DNA of 64,000 nt from Panopea generosa (GCA_029582155.1 CM055899.1:73216886-73280885); one strand, 5' to 3'; shown: positions 1-13,386, numbered from the stretch's first letter. Notes: generated by a model from the sequence alone, not told the origin. A program made the numbers and translations.

Positions 1-3000
1 TCACTAGTATCATGTATGGTGTGACAGAGACGGGTCTTTATTTTAGAACTTTATTATTATTATTTATTTATTTTGAAAATTTTTTGCAGAACTTTATTAC
101 TATTTATTAATTCGAAATATTTTGGCAGATCTTTATTATAATTTATTGATTTCGTAATCAGTTGACAATTTTATTATTATTATTTTATTGGAAATATTTT
201 GGCAGATCTTTTTTTTTATTTTTGTATTCGAAATATTTCGAAATAAGTCTAGAACTTCATTATTATTTATTTATTTCGATATATTTTGGCAGAAATTTAT
301 TCTTATTTATTGATTTTGAATAAGTTTAGAACTTTATTATTATTGATTGATGCGAAATATTCTGGCAAATCATTTTTCTTATTATATTATTTTCAAAGTC
401 TTTAATACTTTTTTTTTTCGAAATACATCGAAATAAGTTTAGAACTTTATCATTATTGATTTATTCGAAATATTTTGGCAGAACTTTATTTTTATTATTT
501 TATTTTCAAACACTTTATAACATTTTAAATATGGTTTGAAATAAGTTTTAAAACTCTAATATTATTTATTTATTACGAAATATATTGGCAGAATATAAGT
601 ATTATTTATTTATTTTGAAATAAGTTTAGAACTTTATTATTATTTATTGATTTCGAAATAAATTGGTAAAACATTTTTCTGATTGTATTTTTTTCAAAGA
701 CTTATACTTTCTAAATAAGTTTTAGAACTTCATTATTATTTATTTATTTCAAAATATTTTTGCAGAACTTTATACGTATTTATTTATTTCGAAATAAGTT
801 GAGAACTTTATTATTATTAAAATTTACTAAATATTCTAGCAGAATTTTATTATTATTGTAATATTTTCAAAGACTTTAATACATTCTAAATAAATTTTAG
901 AACTTTAATATTATTTATTTATTTCGAAATAAATTTAGAACTTCAATGTTATTTTATCCGAAATTTTTGCAGAATTATATTATTAATTATTTATTTCGAA
1001 ATAAGTTGAAAACTTTATTATTATTTAATTTTACGAAATATTTTGGTAGAATTTTATTATTATTATATTATTTTAAATGACCGTAATACTTTGTAAATAA
1101 GTTTTAGAACTTTATTATTATTTAATTTTACGAAATATTTTGGTAGAATTTTATTATTATTGTATTTTTTTAAATGACCGTAATACTTTGTAAATAAGTT
1201 TTAGAACTTTATTATTATTTAATTTTACGAAACATTCTGGCAGAATTTTGTAATGATTATATTTTTTTAAATGACTGTTATACTTTTTAAATAAGTTTTA
1301 AAATTTTATTATTATTTATTTATTTTTAAATATTTTGGCAGAATTTTATTTATATATTTTTATTTCGAAATAAGTTAGGAACTTTATTATTATTTATTTT
1401 TTGGAAATATTTTAGCAGAACTTTATCGTTATTTATTTATTCGAAATATTTCGAAATAAGTCTAGAATTTTATTATAATTGATTTATTTCGATATATTTA
1501 GGCAGAAATTTATTCTTATCTATTGATTTCGAAATACGTTAAGAACTTTATTATTATTTATTTATTCGAAATATTTTGGCAAAACATTTTTTTAATTGTA
1601 TTATTTTCATTGATTTCGAAATAAGTTTTACTATTAATTATTGATACGAAATATTTTGGCAGAACTTTATTATTATTTATTTATTTCGAAAAAAAAGAGA
1701 TAACTTTATTATTATTTATTTATTCAAAATATTTTGAAGGAACTTTATCATTATTTATTCATTTCGAAATAGTTGGGAACTTTATTATTTATTGGAAATA
1801 TTTTGGCAGAACTTTATTAGTAATTATTTATTCGAAATATTTTGGCAGAACTTTATTCTTATTGTATTATTTTCAAAGACTTATACTTTCTAAATAAGTT
1901 TCAGAACTTTTATTATTACTGATTTATTTCGAAATAAGTCTTTAATATTATTAATTGTTGATTCAAAATAAGTTTAGAACTTTATTATTATTGATTCATT
2001 CGAAATGCTTTTGCATATATTGTTTGTTTACGTTTTATTTTCAAAGATTTTAATTCTTTCAAAATAAGTGTTAGAACCTTATTTTTATTTCGAAATAAGT
2101 TTAGAACTTTATAATTATTGATTTATTTCGATATATTTTGGCAAAACTTAATGATTATTTTTTTATTCGAAATATTTCGAAATAAGTCTAGAAATTTATT
2201 ATTATTTATTTATTTCGATATATTTTGGCAGAAACTTATTCTTATTAATTGATTTCGAATAAGTTTAGAACTTTATTATTATTGATTGATGCGAAATATT
2301 TTTGCAAATCATTTTTCTTATTATATTATTTTCAAAGTCTTTACAACTTCCTAAATAAGTTTTAGAACATCATTATTATTAATTTATTTCTAAATAAGTT
2401 TATAACTTTATTATTTTTTTTATTTATTGGAAATATTTTGGCAGAAAAGTATTTTTATTGTATTTTTTTACAAAGGCTTATACTTTCTAGATAAATTTAA
2501 AACTTTATCATTATTTAATAATTGGAAATAGTTTGGCATAGTTTTTTTTATTATTATTTATTTCGAAATATATCGTAAAAAGTTTAGAGCTTCATCATTA
2601 TTGAATTATTCGAAATATTTTGGCAGAACTTTATTTTTATTGTTTTATTTTCAAACACTTTATTCATTCTAAATAAGGTTTGAAAATGTATTATTATTTA
2701 TTGATTTCGATATAATTTTGCAGAACTTTATTATCATTTATTAATTCGAAATTAGTTTGGAGCTTTATTATTATTTAATTTTACGAAATATTCTGGCAGA
2801 ACTTTAATCTTATTGTATTGTTTTCAAAGACTTCAATACTTTCGAAATAAGTTTTAGAACTCTAATATTATTTATTTATTACGAACTATTTTGGCAGATT
2901 CTTATTACTATTTATTTATTTAGAAAGAAGTTTAGAACTTTATTATTATTTTTTTATTCGAAATATTTCAAAAAGTCTAGAATTTTATTATAATTTATTT

Positions 3001-5540
3001 ATTCGAAATAAATTTAGAACTTTGTTATAATTGATTGATACGAAATATTTTGGCAAAACATTTTTCTGATTGTATTTTTTTCGAAGACTTATACTTTCTA
3101 AAGAAGTTTTAAAACTTTATTATTACTGATTTATTTCGAAATAAGTTTTGAATTATTATTATTATTATTTATTGATTCGTAATAAGTTAAAAATTTTATT
3201 ATTATTGTTTTTTTACGAAATGCTTTTGTAAATACTTATTGTTGTTGTATTATTTTCAAAGATTTTAAACTTTTCAAAATAAGTGTTAGAACTTTATTGT
3301 TATCTTTTGTTCGAAATAAGTTAATAACTTTATTACTATTTATTTATTTCGAAATAAGTTTAGAACTTTATTATTATTTATTGATTCGAAATAAATTTAG
3401 AATTTTATTATTATTAATTTATACGAAATATTTTGGCAGAACTTTATTATTATTGATTAATTTCGAAATAAAGTGATAAATTTATTAGTATTTATTTTAT
3501 CCAAATATTTTGGCAGAACTTTATCATTATTTATTGATTTCGAAAAATGTTAAGTTCTTTATCATTATTTAATTATTTGAACTAATTTGGCAGAACTTTA
3601 TTATCATTTATTTATTGAGGAATAAGTTTAAAACTTTACTATTATTCATTTATTTCGAAATAAGTTTAGAACTTTATTATAATTCATTTATTTCGATATA
3701 TTTTGGCAAAACTTTATTCTAATTAATTTATTTCGAAATAAATTTAGAACTTTATTGCTTTTATATTTATTCGAAATATTTTGGCAGAAAATTATTCTTA
3801 TTGAAGTATTTTCAAAGACTTATAATTTCTAAATAAGTTTTAGAACTTTATTATTATTATATATTTATTTTGAATTTTTTTGGCAGAACTTTATTAGTAT
3901 TTATTTATTCGAAATATTTTGGCAGATCTTTATTATTATTTATTGATTTCGTAATCAGTTGATAATTTTATTATTATTATTTTATTGGAAATATTTTGGC
4001 AGAACTTTATGATTATTTTTTTATTCGAAATATTTTGAAATAAGTCTAGAACTTCATTATTACTTATTTATTTCGATATATTTTGGCAAAAATTGATTCT
4101 TATTTATTGATTTCGAATAAGTTTAGAACTTTATTATTATTGATTGATGCGAAATATACTGGCAAATCATTTTTCTTATTATATTATTTTCAAAGTCTTT
4201 AATAATTCCTAAATAAGTTTGAGAACTTCATTATTATTTATATATTTCTAAATAAGTTTAAAAACTTAATTATTATTTATTTATTTCGAAATTAATTTAG
4301 AACTGGTATAATATTATTATTATTATTATTTATTTCGAAATATATCGTAATAAGTTTAGAACTTTATCGTTATTGATTTATTCGAAATATTTTGGCAGAA
4401 CTTTATCTTTATTGTATTATTTTCAAAGACTTATAATTTCTAAATAAGTTTTAGAACTTTATTATTATCATGTATTTATTTTGAAATTTTTTGGCAGAAC
4501 TTTATTAGTATTTATTTATTCGAAATATTTTGGCAGAACTTTATTATTATTTATTGATTTCGTAATCACTTATCACATTCTAAATAATGTTTGAAATAAG
4601 TTTTAGAACTCTAATATTATTTATTCATTACGAAATATTTTGGCAGAATTTTATTAGTATTTATTTATTTTGAAATAATTAGTTTAGAACTTTATTATTA
4701 TTTATTAATTTCGAAATATATTGGCAAAACATTTTTCTGTTTGTACTTTTTTTCAAATACTTCAATACTTTCTAAATAAGGTTTAGAACTTCATTATTAT
4801 TTATTTATTTCTAAACATTTTTGCAGAACTTTATACTTATTTATTTATTATTATTTATTTTTACAAAATAATTTGGCAGAACTTTATTATTATGGTATTG
4901 TTTTCAAAGACTTGAATACTTCCTGAATAACTTTTAGAACTTTATTATTATTTATTTATTACGATTTTTTTTTTGAGAATTTTATTCTTATTGTATTATT
5001 TTCAAAGACCGTTATACGTTCTAAATTAGTTTTATAACTTCATTATTATTTATTTATTTTGAAATATTTTATTGTATTTTTTTTCAAAGACTTTAATACT
5101 TTCTAAATAAGTTTCAGAACATTTTTATTATTTATTTATTACGAAATATTTTGGGAGAACTATATTCTTATTGTATTATTTTCAGAGACCGTAATACGTT
5201 CTAAATTAGTTTTAGAACTTTATTATTATTAAATTATTTCGAAATATTTTGGCAGAACTTTATTCTTTTTTTATTATTTTCAAAGACTTTAATACTTTCT
5301 AAACAAGTTTAAAAACATTATTATTATTTATTAATTTCGATATTTTTGGCAGAACTTTATTCTTAATTAGTTATTTCGAAATAAGTTTAGAACTTTATTA
5401 TTATTGATTGAATCGAAATAAGTTTATAACTTTATTATTTTTCATTTATACAAAATATTTTGGCAGAACTTTGTCATTATTTATTAATTTCGAAATAAAT
5501 CTAGAACTGTATTATTATTTATTTATTCGAAATATTTTAT
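1..5540. repeat. AT-rich satellite, ~38-40 bp monomers with ~1.9 kb higher-order period
   Basis: The whole stretch is built from degenerate monomers that join a TTCGAAATA core (ATTTTGGCAGAAC or AGTTTAGAAC variants) to a TTTATTATTATTTATT tail. A third monomer type carries TTTTCAAAGACTTTAATAC. A distinctive block (GATGCGAAATATNCTGGC followed by TTTTTCTTATTATATT) recurs at about 351, 2290 and 4148, and the blocks on both sides recur in the same order. This gives a higher-order repeat of roughly 1.86-1.94 kb. The array runs off the left window edge. Short open frames here are by-products of the repeat. Confidence 0.93.
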
Positions 5541-7860
5541 ATACGAGCTGTTTGATCGAGTGTTTATATATGGTAGGAGTGTGTCATTGTTATAGGTTCA
5601 AATATCCATTAATTTCAGGATATAAAAATAGCGGGGCAATTATTTGGGTCGTGTAATTGCGTAAATAAAATACCTTCTTATTCCTTATCTTATATTTGAT
5701 ACATTAAAGTAGACTGCAAAAAATATATTGTTCGGAAGGTAGCAAATGTATACTTTTGTAAGTACATACAACATATACTTTTTAAATTAAAACATACCAG
5801 TATTATATGGATGTCCATCAGCCAGAGCTTTTTGAACAACACTGTTATTCGAACGTTGGGCATTTCGAATTATTTTACGTAATATTATAATGGATATAAT
5901 ATAAAAAACGTGTAATTTGTTACTTGCATGTCCTAAATGTTTTTTTCTTGGTTTCTAAAATACATCTCTTGGAATTGTGTTTGTATAACCTTTTAGAGTT
6001 TCTGAACAGTTTGTATGTTTCATGAGCAGTGGTAACGTAGATGTCGTTAATGTTTTATTGTAATTAATACGCGTATAATTTAAGATATCTAATAGTATAA
6101 TTACGTTTAAGTCTAAACAATTTGTTTCGGTATTGCAAAAATTGTGTTTAGGATAGTTTGTCTCGTGGATCAAGGTTGATGTTTTGTTTCTGTTACTGAT
6201 TTTTTATGTTTGTACTTCAGTTATTCTATCGTTTTTTATAAATAAGCTTTTCACACTAAAATAATTTTTAAAAACATATATCACCTAAATCACCGCAGAA
6301 ATACATAATTCGAATAGACTATCGTCTTACTATCGCTCCAAGCACACTTATAACTAAACTTTAGTTAGATATCGATATGGAGAAAAATAATACAATAGCT
6401 CTTACCAGATTTTGATTATCCTCCCATTATCTCGCCATAGAAAGCGTCAGATACAAAACAATTCAAAGAAATGAAAGGAAATGTAAATTTTGTAACATGA
6501 ATTTTGTTGAAGATGGATATCACTTCTTAATTGTTAACCCTTCTATAACGAAGACAAAAATATGGAAAACATTACTATTGCCGATGGCCAAACTTAAAGA
6601 AATTTGTTATGCTAATGACATCTATAGGAAAACGTACTTTGCTCAACTTAGCGAAATTTATTTATTTTCTGATTAAAAAACATCATCTCATGTATATATC
6701 AAAGACGTAAATGCAAACATAAATAAAATAAATTTTGTGCTTTTGGTAATTCTGATTTAAGTTTATTGATGGATATGTTCTCACTTGTTGGGTATGCCAC
6801 TCGTAGCCAGTGAGCAGAATATGTCTGGCAACTTCAGCTGACAAATTTGGAAAATGTACAGGTTGGCAATCGGCCTTTTAGTCATGAATCTTTATCAAAA
6901 TCTAATGGAAAATTTCCTTGGCGTGTAGGAAAATCTTTCAATTAGCCTTTGTTAGAGTTATTTTTACCGATTGTGAACATTTATGGTGAAAACATACTGA
7001 TTTCGTGGGAGAAAGTAATGCATATTGAGCGTTATTTTTTTAAATGCTTTTAAAAAATGTTTATGTCTTTAAAATGAGAAAGGACATCAATAGATTAAAG
7101 TAAAATAATTATTTCACGATGAAATTTTTTTCTAGGCGTTCCAATAAATTTTAGTTGACAAATAAGCGTTCGAATATCGACAAAATTGTGTCGGCCATTT
7201 TAAAAATAACAAAACATTTCCGGTGTTCTAAATCTATCTTAAATTGGATATTTGACCTGTCATACATTGTATATTACATATTTACATTGTAAGTGTAGGG
7301 TTATGAAATAGATCTGTAAATATGATTGTAATTAAAAGGCACCGATTTGCATATTATACTTGATACTTACCTTTTTTGTGCTATCGTTTTACGAAGCGAA
7401 ACTTTGCGATGGCCTAATGGACTTCATAGCAATTGATTTGCAATAAGTTCGATAAGTAATTGTTCTATTTGTGACGTAATATAAATGTTATAATCTTATT
7501 CTTTTTTTATACATTGATAATTTTATGGGATGGAAACAAGACACAGAAAAGTTATATTTTGAGAAATCGCGAAAACACATGTCTTCTTTTTTTGTTTATA
7601 TCGATCATTATGACAGTTTTTATTTAGTTTCAATTCGTTTATTGTTTTATTAAAGTTAACTATTGCATTACTCGTTTCACATGGATGTTCTGGATTTCAC
7701 AATGTAAATTTTATACATTCAGTGAAGTGGTAAATTTCATAAAGATTCACACCCTGCAAATCGGTTACCCTTCTATTTAAACCATATGATTAAATAAGCA
7801 CTCAATCACCTATCTGATCCGATCTTCTTGTGTCATTTGATATTCTTGATGTATTCCAAA
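5541..7860. other. Unique AT-rich sequence, no supported gene
   Basis: No family motif was recognised. One good minus-strand splice donor (AAAAAG|GTAAGTATC) lies near 7370, after a slightly GC-richer stretch (7380-7430). The frame compatible with it is short and has no recognisable product, so it could be an untranslated exon or chance. Confidence 0.4.
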
Positions 7861-7861
7861 T

Positions 7862-8095
7862 ATTGTGACGGTGATGGACAAGTCCGGGTGGGGAGGGGGT
7901 CGTCTTTGGTTTGATCCCCGGTGGGGTCATATCAAATACTTGAAAAATGCTATAAAAACCTTCCTCGATTGGCACCCAGCATTTAGGGGATAGTTCTAGG
8001 TCTGGTCGTCCCGGTGTTTGTGTCTGGCACGATACTCTTTTGTGGCTCAGAATACTGTCTGAAACATTGTTGAAAGCATATAGACCCCATACATC
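7862..8095 (+). mobile_element. tRNA-derived SINE, family A (diverged copy 1)
   Basis: The body matches the copies at 42490-42683 (minus) and 56766-57051 (plus). Shared blocks are CCCCGG..GGGTCATA, CAGCATTTAG, GTTCTAGGTCTGG, CCCGGTGT and CTCAGAATACTGTCT. About 50 bases are missing between the CCCGGTG block and the GGCACGATACTC block compared with the 56.8 kb copy. The 112-codon minus-strand frame over it is a shadow of the SINE. Confidence 0.8.
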
Positions 8096-8378
8096 AGTGT
8101 TCTCCCTGGAACAGTCTCTTTGATGATAGATATAATACATTATCTCTAATTATTGTTTGTCTGTCACCGCTGATTCAAGTGGGAAAATTGTCTTTTTTGC
8201 GGAGATCAAATGCCATGAAAGAAATACATACACATTACAATATTTTTCTCCCCAACAAAAGTTCCACAGGCAGGTCATCATAGTTAAATTACAACAGCTG
8301 TGAAGTAATACACTTGCATTCATTTTACAGTTTGGGTCGTTTCTTTATATATTCAGGTAAAATAATAACTAATTATTA

Positions 8379-8385
<7 letters not shown>

Positions 8386-8430
<45 letters not shown>
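8386..8430. repeat. (AT)n microsatellite
   Basis: About 22 uninterrupted AT units lie directly upstream of a tRNA-like block. Confidence 0.97.
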
Positions 8431-8432
<2 letters not shown>

Positions 8433-8435
8433 TTC

Positions 8436-8525
8436 CTAGTGTTGAGTACATCTTTATAGTGTAATGTAGCACACTTTTCTACATGAAAAGAGATTCAGGT
8501 TCAAGTCCTGGTGAAGACCTCAACG
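8436..8525 (+). mobile_element. tRNA-like SINE head
   Basis: A B-box-like GGTTCAAGTCC sits in a T-arm-like hairpin (CAGG..CCTG), with an A-box-like TAGTGTAATGTAGCAC upstream. The acceptor arm does not pair, so this is a degenerate SINE rather than a tRNA gene. The family is unassigned. Confidence 0.45.
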
Positions 8526-8721
8526 CTTTCAACCATTGTACAAAACAATTAATTATGTCAGCCAGAACTATAACGTGAATGATAATGTTGTATAATACAT
8601 ATTTCACAGACATTGAACTAGCTTGATGTTTTTTTATCAACTGTTATGAAAAAAACAAATTGTGTTCATTCCTGAAATAAACACGCCCCAACTCACAGAT
8701 CGAAACATTTGTACTAATTCA

Positions 8722-8835
8722 TAACAGAGTTGCATTGCTAAGTTTGAAGCCTCCAACAGATATCCTTAGTTGGGATTGAACCAACATATTCTATCTTTAA
8801 GACATATGTACTTCACTGTACTATAAGGATGCGTT
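8722..8835 (-). mobile_element. tRNA-like SINE head, minus strand
   Basis: On the minus strand TAGTACAGTGAAGTAC (A-box-like) is followed by GTTGGTTCAATCCCAAC (B box inside a T-arm hairpin). No full cloverleaf forms. Confidence 0.45.
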
Positions 8836-9436
8836 TTGAAGCAATATTACAGCACTGTACACTAATTATAAATTTAATCCCGTTTCACTGGCTGCTACAA
8901 TAATTGTTGATAAACTTATAAATAATTAAAGGACAATAACACTGCCAAAAGTTAATGGAACTAAACGCAACCCAAAAGTGGTTGCAAAACCGGTACATAA
9001 AAAAGCCAGTTTCCACTCAAACTACAGCATGCGTATATTACATTTATATACATCAATATATTAAAATAAAACTCTTTACTGCTAATTTAAGGTGGTCGTA
9101 CATCATGATTTACCAGTTGTATTATTATGTTATTTAGTTTTATTGCACGAAGAGCTCTACAATCTGAAAAAAATAATCAGTTTATTAAAAAAAATTAATT
9201 CACGTTGGAAGTGTCATAATAAGAATTTGGGATAAAGAATGCGTTTCACAAAAAAACATACAGTAGTAACAAACTAATACAGTAGTAACACACAAATAGT
9301 TTAATACACATAAACCAGCTCTTGCATGTTTACCGTAAACATAAAACAACACATATTCATTATATTGTCAATATTCCTCCAAATGAGCCCAGAGTTGGCT
9401 TAAATTATGCAGAATGTGATATATGTTCCTATGATC

Positions 9437-9665
9437 CTATTTTCCGTGGTCTTAGGCATCTCAAGCTCACTTACCTCTCACCACTAAGATTGTAGGTTCG
9501 AGTCCCGCTCGCTCCAACTTTTATGTGAGAAAGTTTGCCAGTTACTTGTGGAAGGACGGTGGTTCTACTCAGATTCATTCTGAAGTTTTCCCCCACCATT
9601 AAAGCAGGATATGCCATTATATAACCCGAAATGTGTTGAAACTGGCATTAAAACACATTAAAACA
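9437..9665 (+). mobile_element. tRNA-derived SINE, family B
   Basis: Family B has an A-box region (CCATGGCTGAGTGGTC in the 27.2 kb copy), a TCTCACCNCTAAGATCGTAG segment, the B box GGTTCGAGTCC, a body with GCCAGTTACTTG and GGAAGGACGGTGGTTCTACT, and a 3' end with GATATGCCATATATAAC and GTGTTGAAA..GGCGTTAAA. This copy carries all of these; its A box is degraded (TTCCGTGGTCTTAGGC). Confidence 0.85.
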
Positions 9666-10277
9666 ACTAGAGACTCATGTCGGTCACAAATATTATTTGA
9701 AAATACAACAAAGAAATTAACATGTGAAGTTTTTTATCTTAAGTTATTTTGTGAAACGAAGCCAAGGTGTTTGTCTATCAAGTCAAAGGTCGTAAGTTTG
9801 GTCTTCAGTTTAGCCTTATGGTTCCTCATAACCATTACCCTGTATTGGATCTATATAAAACATGGACTCGACATTGATTCACATATTTGACAATTAAGGC
9901 TCACGCTGAAAACCATGTATAATATAGATATTTTTTTTACAAATTTACTTGCATGTCTTCATCCTGTGCCACAAATTAAAATGCTGAGATGTTTTTGTAG
10001 ATTTTACACAGGAATACTTTGGGAAAATAGAACATTCTTATTTTCATATCCATTTGTTTAAAAATAAGGCTAATTTTGAGATCTGAACCATTGTGTAATG
10101 AAAATAAATTAGATCTGATTCAATAAAGAAGATTAAATTTCCATAAAGGTCCAGGATGGTTCCCAAAAGGGCTAAAAAACATGAAGGGATTTTGAAATAG
10201 CACTCGTTCAATGGTCAAGGTCACATGCTAACCACTGTGACTCCTATCAAGCTGGGCATCGACTCCACAGCGGTAAT
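9666..10277. other. Unique sequence, nothing recognised
   Basis: No repeat copy or splice-supported frame was found. Confidence 0.4.
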
Positions 10278-10284
10278 GTAGAAG

Positions 10285-10705
10285 ATAGTACGGTGTTCCG
10301 TTAGCTCCATCGTCCTATCGTTTTGTTAACAAGCATACGCGATGCCACGATAGCACAATGACACGATGGTGATGACACGATGTTACGATAGCACGATGGT
10401 GATGGTACGATGACACGATGGTGATGACACGATAGCACGATGACGATGACGCGATGACATGATGACACGATGGTGATGAAGCGATGCCACGACAGCACGA
10501 TGACGATGACGCGATATTACGTAATTGTCATCGTGCCATCGTGTCATCACCATCGTGCCATCGTACCATCGCCATCGTGTCATCGTGTCATCGCGTCATC
10601 AACACCGTGCCATCGTGCCATCATCATCGTGTCATCGTACCATCACCATCGTGCTATCGTACTATCGTGCCATCACCATCGTGTTATCGTGGCATCGCCT
10701 CCCTG
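10285..10705. mobile_element. Foldback-like element with CGATGG/CACGATG minisatellite arms (copy 1)
   Basis: The left arm is a tandem of CACGATGGTGATG-like units and the right arm is their inverse (CATCACCATCGTG). They meet near 10515-10525, so the single strand can fold into a long imperfect hairpin. The outer left end (AGTACGGTGTTCCGTTAG) and right end (GGCATCGCCTCCCTG) recur, inverted, in the copy at 13538-13872. This is foldback architecture. Bivalve pearl-type or Helitron-derived elements with a tandem core are the alternative. Overlapping short frames on both strands are repeat artefacts. Confidence 0.8.
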
Positions 10706-11029
10706 TAAAACATGCGCAAAAAAGTAAATAATGGAAGACATCATGGATTCAAGTATTTGGGGTTAATATGTGTCCGGTTAAACATACCTGGAGATACAAA
10801 ATGATGCTGAGCACTGAAAAGAGAATTTATATCAGATAAACAATCACATGTTTTCTTTTTATATTATAATCACTGAAAGTGAGCTATTTACGTGTGCAAA
10901 TATGTTATAACGTGAATGACAAATCATCACATTATGATTATAGTCATTTCGACAGATTCACAAAAAGTTGAAAAACAGACAAAATCTTGAATGATAGAAT
11001 AGTTGGTGTATATGATATATATATATGTA

Positions 11030-11440
11030 TATGATACCGATGCGTGGCATAGTGGTGTGTAGAGTTGACACTTTTACTTATACGACTACATCTAATTTGG
11101 GTTTTCCTTTTCATTCGTATCATTTCATAACGTGTTATATATATTTTTTAAATATGTTTGACTTGGAGGTTGTGGGTTCGATTTTTAAAAAGAATCCAAC
11201 TGAATATGTATTGTTTACACGACAAAAGCATATGCTGTATATAAATCCGGGCTATATCACATACCCAGAGAGCCCCGCTCGGTCCAGAACCTCCATGTGA
11301 AAACGTTTGCCGGTTATTTGCGGAAGGATGGTTGTTCTACTCAGATTGATTTTGAGGTTTTCATCCACCAATAAAACCTGATATGTCATATATACGTTAT
11401 CAGGTGCTGAAAATGGCGTTAAATCCCATTAAAAAAATGA
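11030..11440 (+). mobile_element. SINE family B, rearranged copy
   Basis: A tRNA-like start (GCGTGGCATAGTGGTGTG) and a separate B-box-like GTGGGTTCGATTT precede the family B body from CCCCGCTCGGTCCA on. That body includes TTTGCCGGTTATTTGCGGAA and the tail GGCGTTAAATCCCATTAAAA. The two tRNA boxes are ~130 bp apart, so an insertion or a chimera of two heads is likely. Confidence 0.65.
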
Positions 11441-12109
11441 TACATTAAGCCCTGTCATTTACAAGTTGAAAACATGAAGAGAAATACAGTGACCAAATTG
11501 CACTGGAAAGTCATTGTTTTCATCATTTTATTGTCGTTCGTTTTCCACCAGTTACAGTTAGTTGAAATTTCACTTGCGGAGATATGGACTGAAGCGACAT
11601 CATAGTTGGAACACTAATCAGTTTCAAGTTGCCATGCACGTAATAAATAGTATATCACAATACATTTTGTCACGCTATTCACTTTCTTGTTTCACTACCA
11701 AAAATACCCTATTCACCATCATATTATTTACAATTAAAGTACTCTTGTTTGTAAATTAGTATTTAACCAAAGTTAAATTTTGTAAAATATTTTTTTTTAA
11801 ATATTTGACCTTTTTGAATAGTTTATTTTCATAATGTCTTGTGACCATACTGATTTAGATAATCATTAGACCAATAAACTTTAAATATAATTATAGTAGC
11901 TCGACTTTCTTGCTCGACACTTGACTTTATTATTGTTACTTGACTGTCCTTACTCGATACTCAGTTTGCTTACACGACAGTTAGAAAGCATCTATCCCAT
12001 TTACAAAGAATAGTATAAACAAACTTTATCATTATAGTTTGAATGATCTTTTTAGTTCAATTTAACGGAACGACATTATTCCAATGTCCACTATTTTATC
12101 AATAAATTG

Positions 12110-12290
12110 GGTTCTCCTTGATCGAGTGATCCAAGGCACTGCCGTCCAATGACCACAATGTCTTGTAGAAGAACGGTGTTTCTACTCAGATTTATTCTGA
12201 TGCATTCCTCAAACAGTTCCACTAGATATACCATTGATGATTATGTTATGTGTTGAAAATGATATCCACATATAATCAAACTTAATTTAT
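12110..12290 (+). mobile_element. SINE family B, heavily decayed
   Basis: GAGTGATCCAAGGCAC, AGAACGGTGTTTCTACTCAG and ATGTGTTGAAAATG align in order with family B, but the central tRNA B box is lost. Confidence 0.55.
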
Positions 12291-12538
12291 ATGTGTAGTA
12301 AATAAAAAGTAAATCTTTGTTTCGTGTAAAATAATATTTTAATTCCATGTAGTGAGCACAGAAGGATTGGTCATAAATGGTAAAGACGGGCCCTGTTCGA
12401 TCAGTTGGTCGCGCGTCTGGCTGTCAATCAGGGGGTCATGAGTTTGAATACCCGCCAGTAATCTCCGTGATGCCTGATAAACGACTATCACTCTCATTGT
12501 CAGTCGTCTCTCACCACTGTTTCAAAAGAGGTATGGAC

Positions 12539-12655
12539 CAGTCGTCCTAAAGACAACTCATCCCACATTTTGAGACAAGTTTCGAGACAACTTGTCCCCT
12601 ATTTTAAGACAACTCGTCCCATCAAAAGACAACTTGTCCAAATTGATTATTTCTT
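12539..12655. repeat. ~22-bp repeats of AGACAACTTGTCCC inside SINE C
   Basis: Four to five imperfect units centre on GACAACTTGTC, itself an 11-base near-palindrome. They are absent from the other family C copies at the same point. Confidence 0.7.
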
Positions 12656-12719
12656 GTACCGTTTCAAACGGGAAAGATATCAGTTAGTTGTGCAAATGAG
12701 TTTAACTGATCGTCTGTTA

Positions 12720-12880
12720 ACAACTACCTAAAATGTAAAATTTATTTCACTTTGATTGTGACACAAGTTATTATAACAAATCACGTTCGGTGTATTCCTG
12801 GGTGGAAACAGTACTAAGCATATACGGATATAGTGTCCGTTTCACACATAACCGTGGCGGAGGATCAAATCCACGAACAT
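12720..12880 (-). mobile_element. 5'-truncated SINE family D nested in SINE C, with 14-bp target duplication
   Basis: The direct repeat CTGATCGTCTGTTA flanks it at 12706-12719 and 12881-12894. The minus-strand sequence begins at the B box (GGATTTGATCC) and matches the family D copy at 43860-44095 through the ACACTATAT..GCTTAG block and the 3' end (ACAAGTT..AAAGTGAAAT). This is a clear retroposition signature and shows D inserted after C. Confidence 0.88.
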
Positions 12881-13331
12881 CTGATCGTCTGTTAGCTTTC
12901 GATGGCATAACATTTACACTAAATACTCAACTCAACAATTAAATGGTAAGCGAAGAGTGAACAAGTTCAGTGTTCAAGTGATATTTTAATACATGTACAT
13001 GGTATTGTTGGGTGAGTATTGTCTTTTTCAACAACTGTCTAGTGCTGGCACACATGGGTATCATGCCAAACCAAAGACTTTCTAGACAACTAGACCACCA
13101 CATCGGTTTATATTATGACAGGAAACAGCAGCAACATCATTTATTATCATATCACTATTTCAATATGGATATTTTTTTTTTAGTAATTCACTACGAAAAC
13201 TTTGGAATTCATTAAGATACATTAATTATTTTATTATATACATGTGTATATATATATATATATATATTCATTGTCGTGTTAAAATAAAGTACACGAGTTA
13301 GCGTTCCCCTTGATTTTCCATTTCTAGTTAT

Positions 13332-13386
13332 AGAAAAAGAAGAAGGAGAAAAAGAAGGAGAAGAAGAAGAAGAAAAAGAGAAGAGG
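13332..13386. repeat. Purine-rich (GAA/GGA)n tract
   Basis: An almost pure run of GAA, GGA and AAA triplets. Confidence 0.9.

Larger units (their letters stand above)
12388..12930 (+). mobile_element. SINE family C, interrupted by two insertions
   Basis: The head reads GGGCCC..ATCAGTTGGTCGCGCGTC with B box GAGTTTGAATACCC. The body has CTCCGTGATG and GTCTCTCACC, and the 3' part (GATCGTCTGTTA, GATGGCATAA, CTAAAT) resumes downstream. It is broken at 12539-12655 by a short repeat block and at 12720-12880 by a nested family D SINE flanked by 14-bp duplications. Confidence 0.8.

Noticed and set aside
5408..5656. 82-codon frame at the edge of the AT satellite
   Set aside because: Most of it lies in satellite monomers, with no start context or motif.
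7802..8140. 112-codon minus-strand frame
   Set aside because: It covers a plus-strand SINE family A copy; other copies of the SINE do not preserve the frame.
10301..10731. Several histidine/serine-rich open frames on both strands
   Set aside because: They translate the foldback minisatellite, which is open in most frames because its unit contains no stop.
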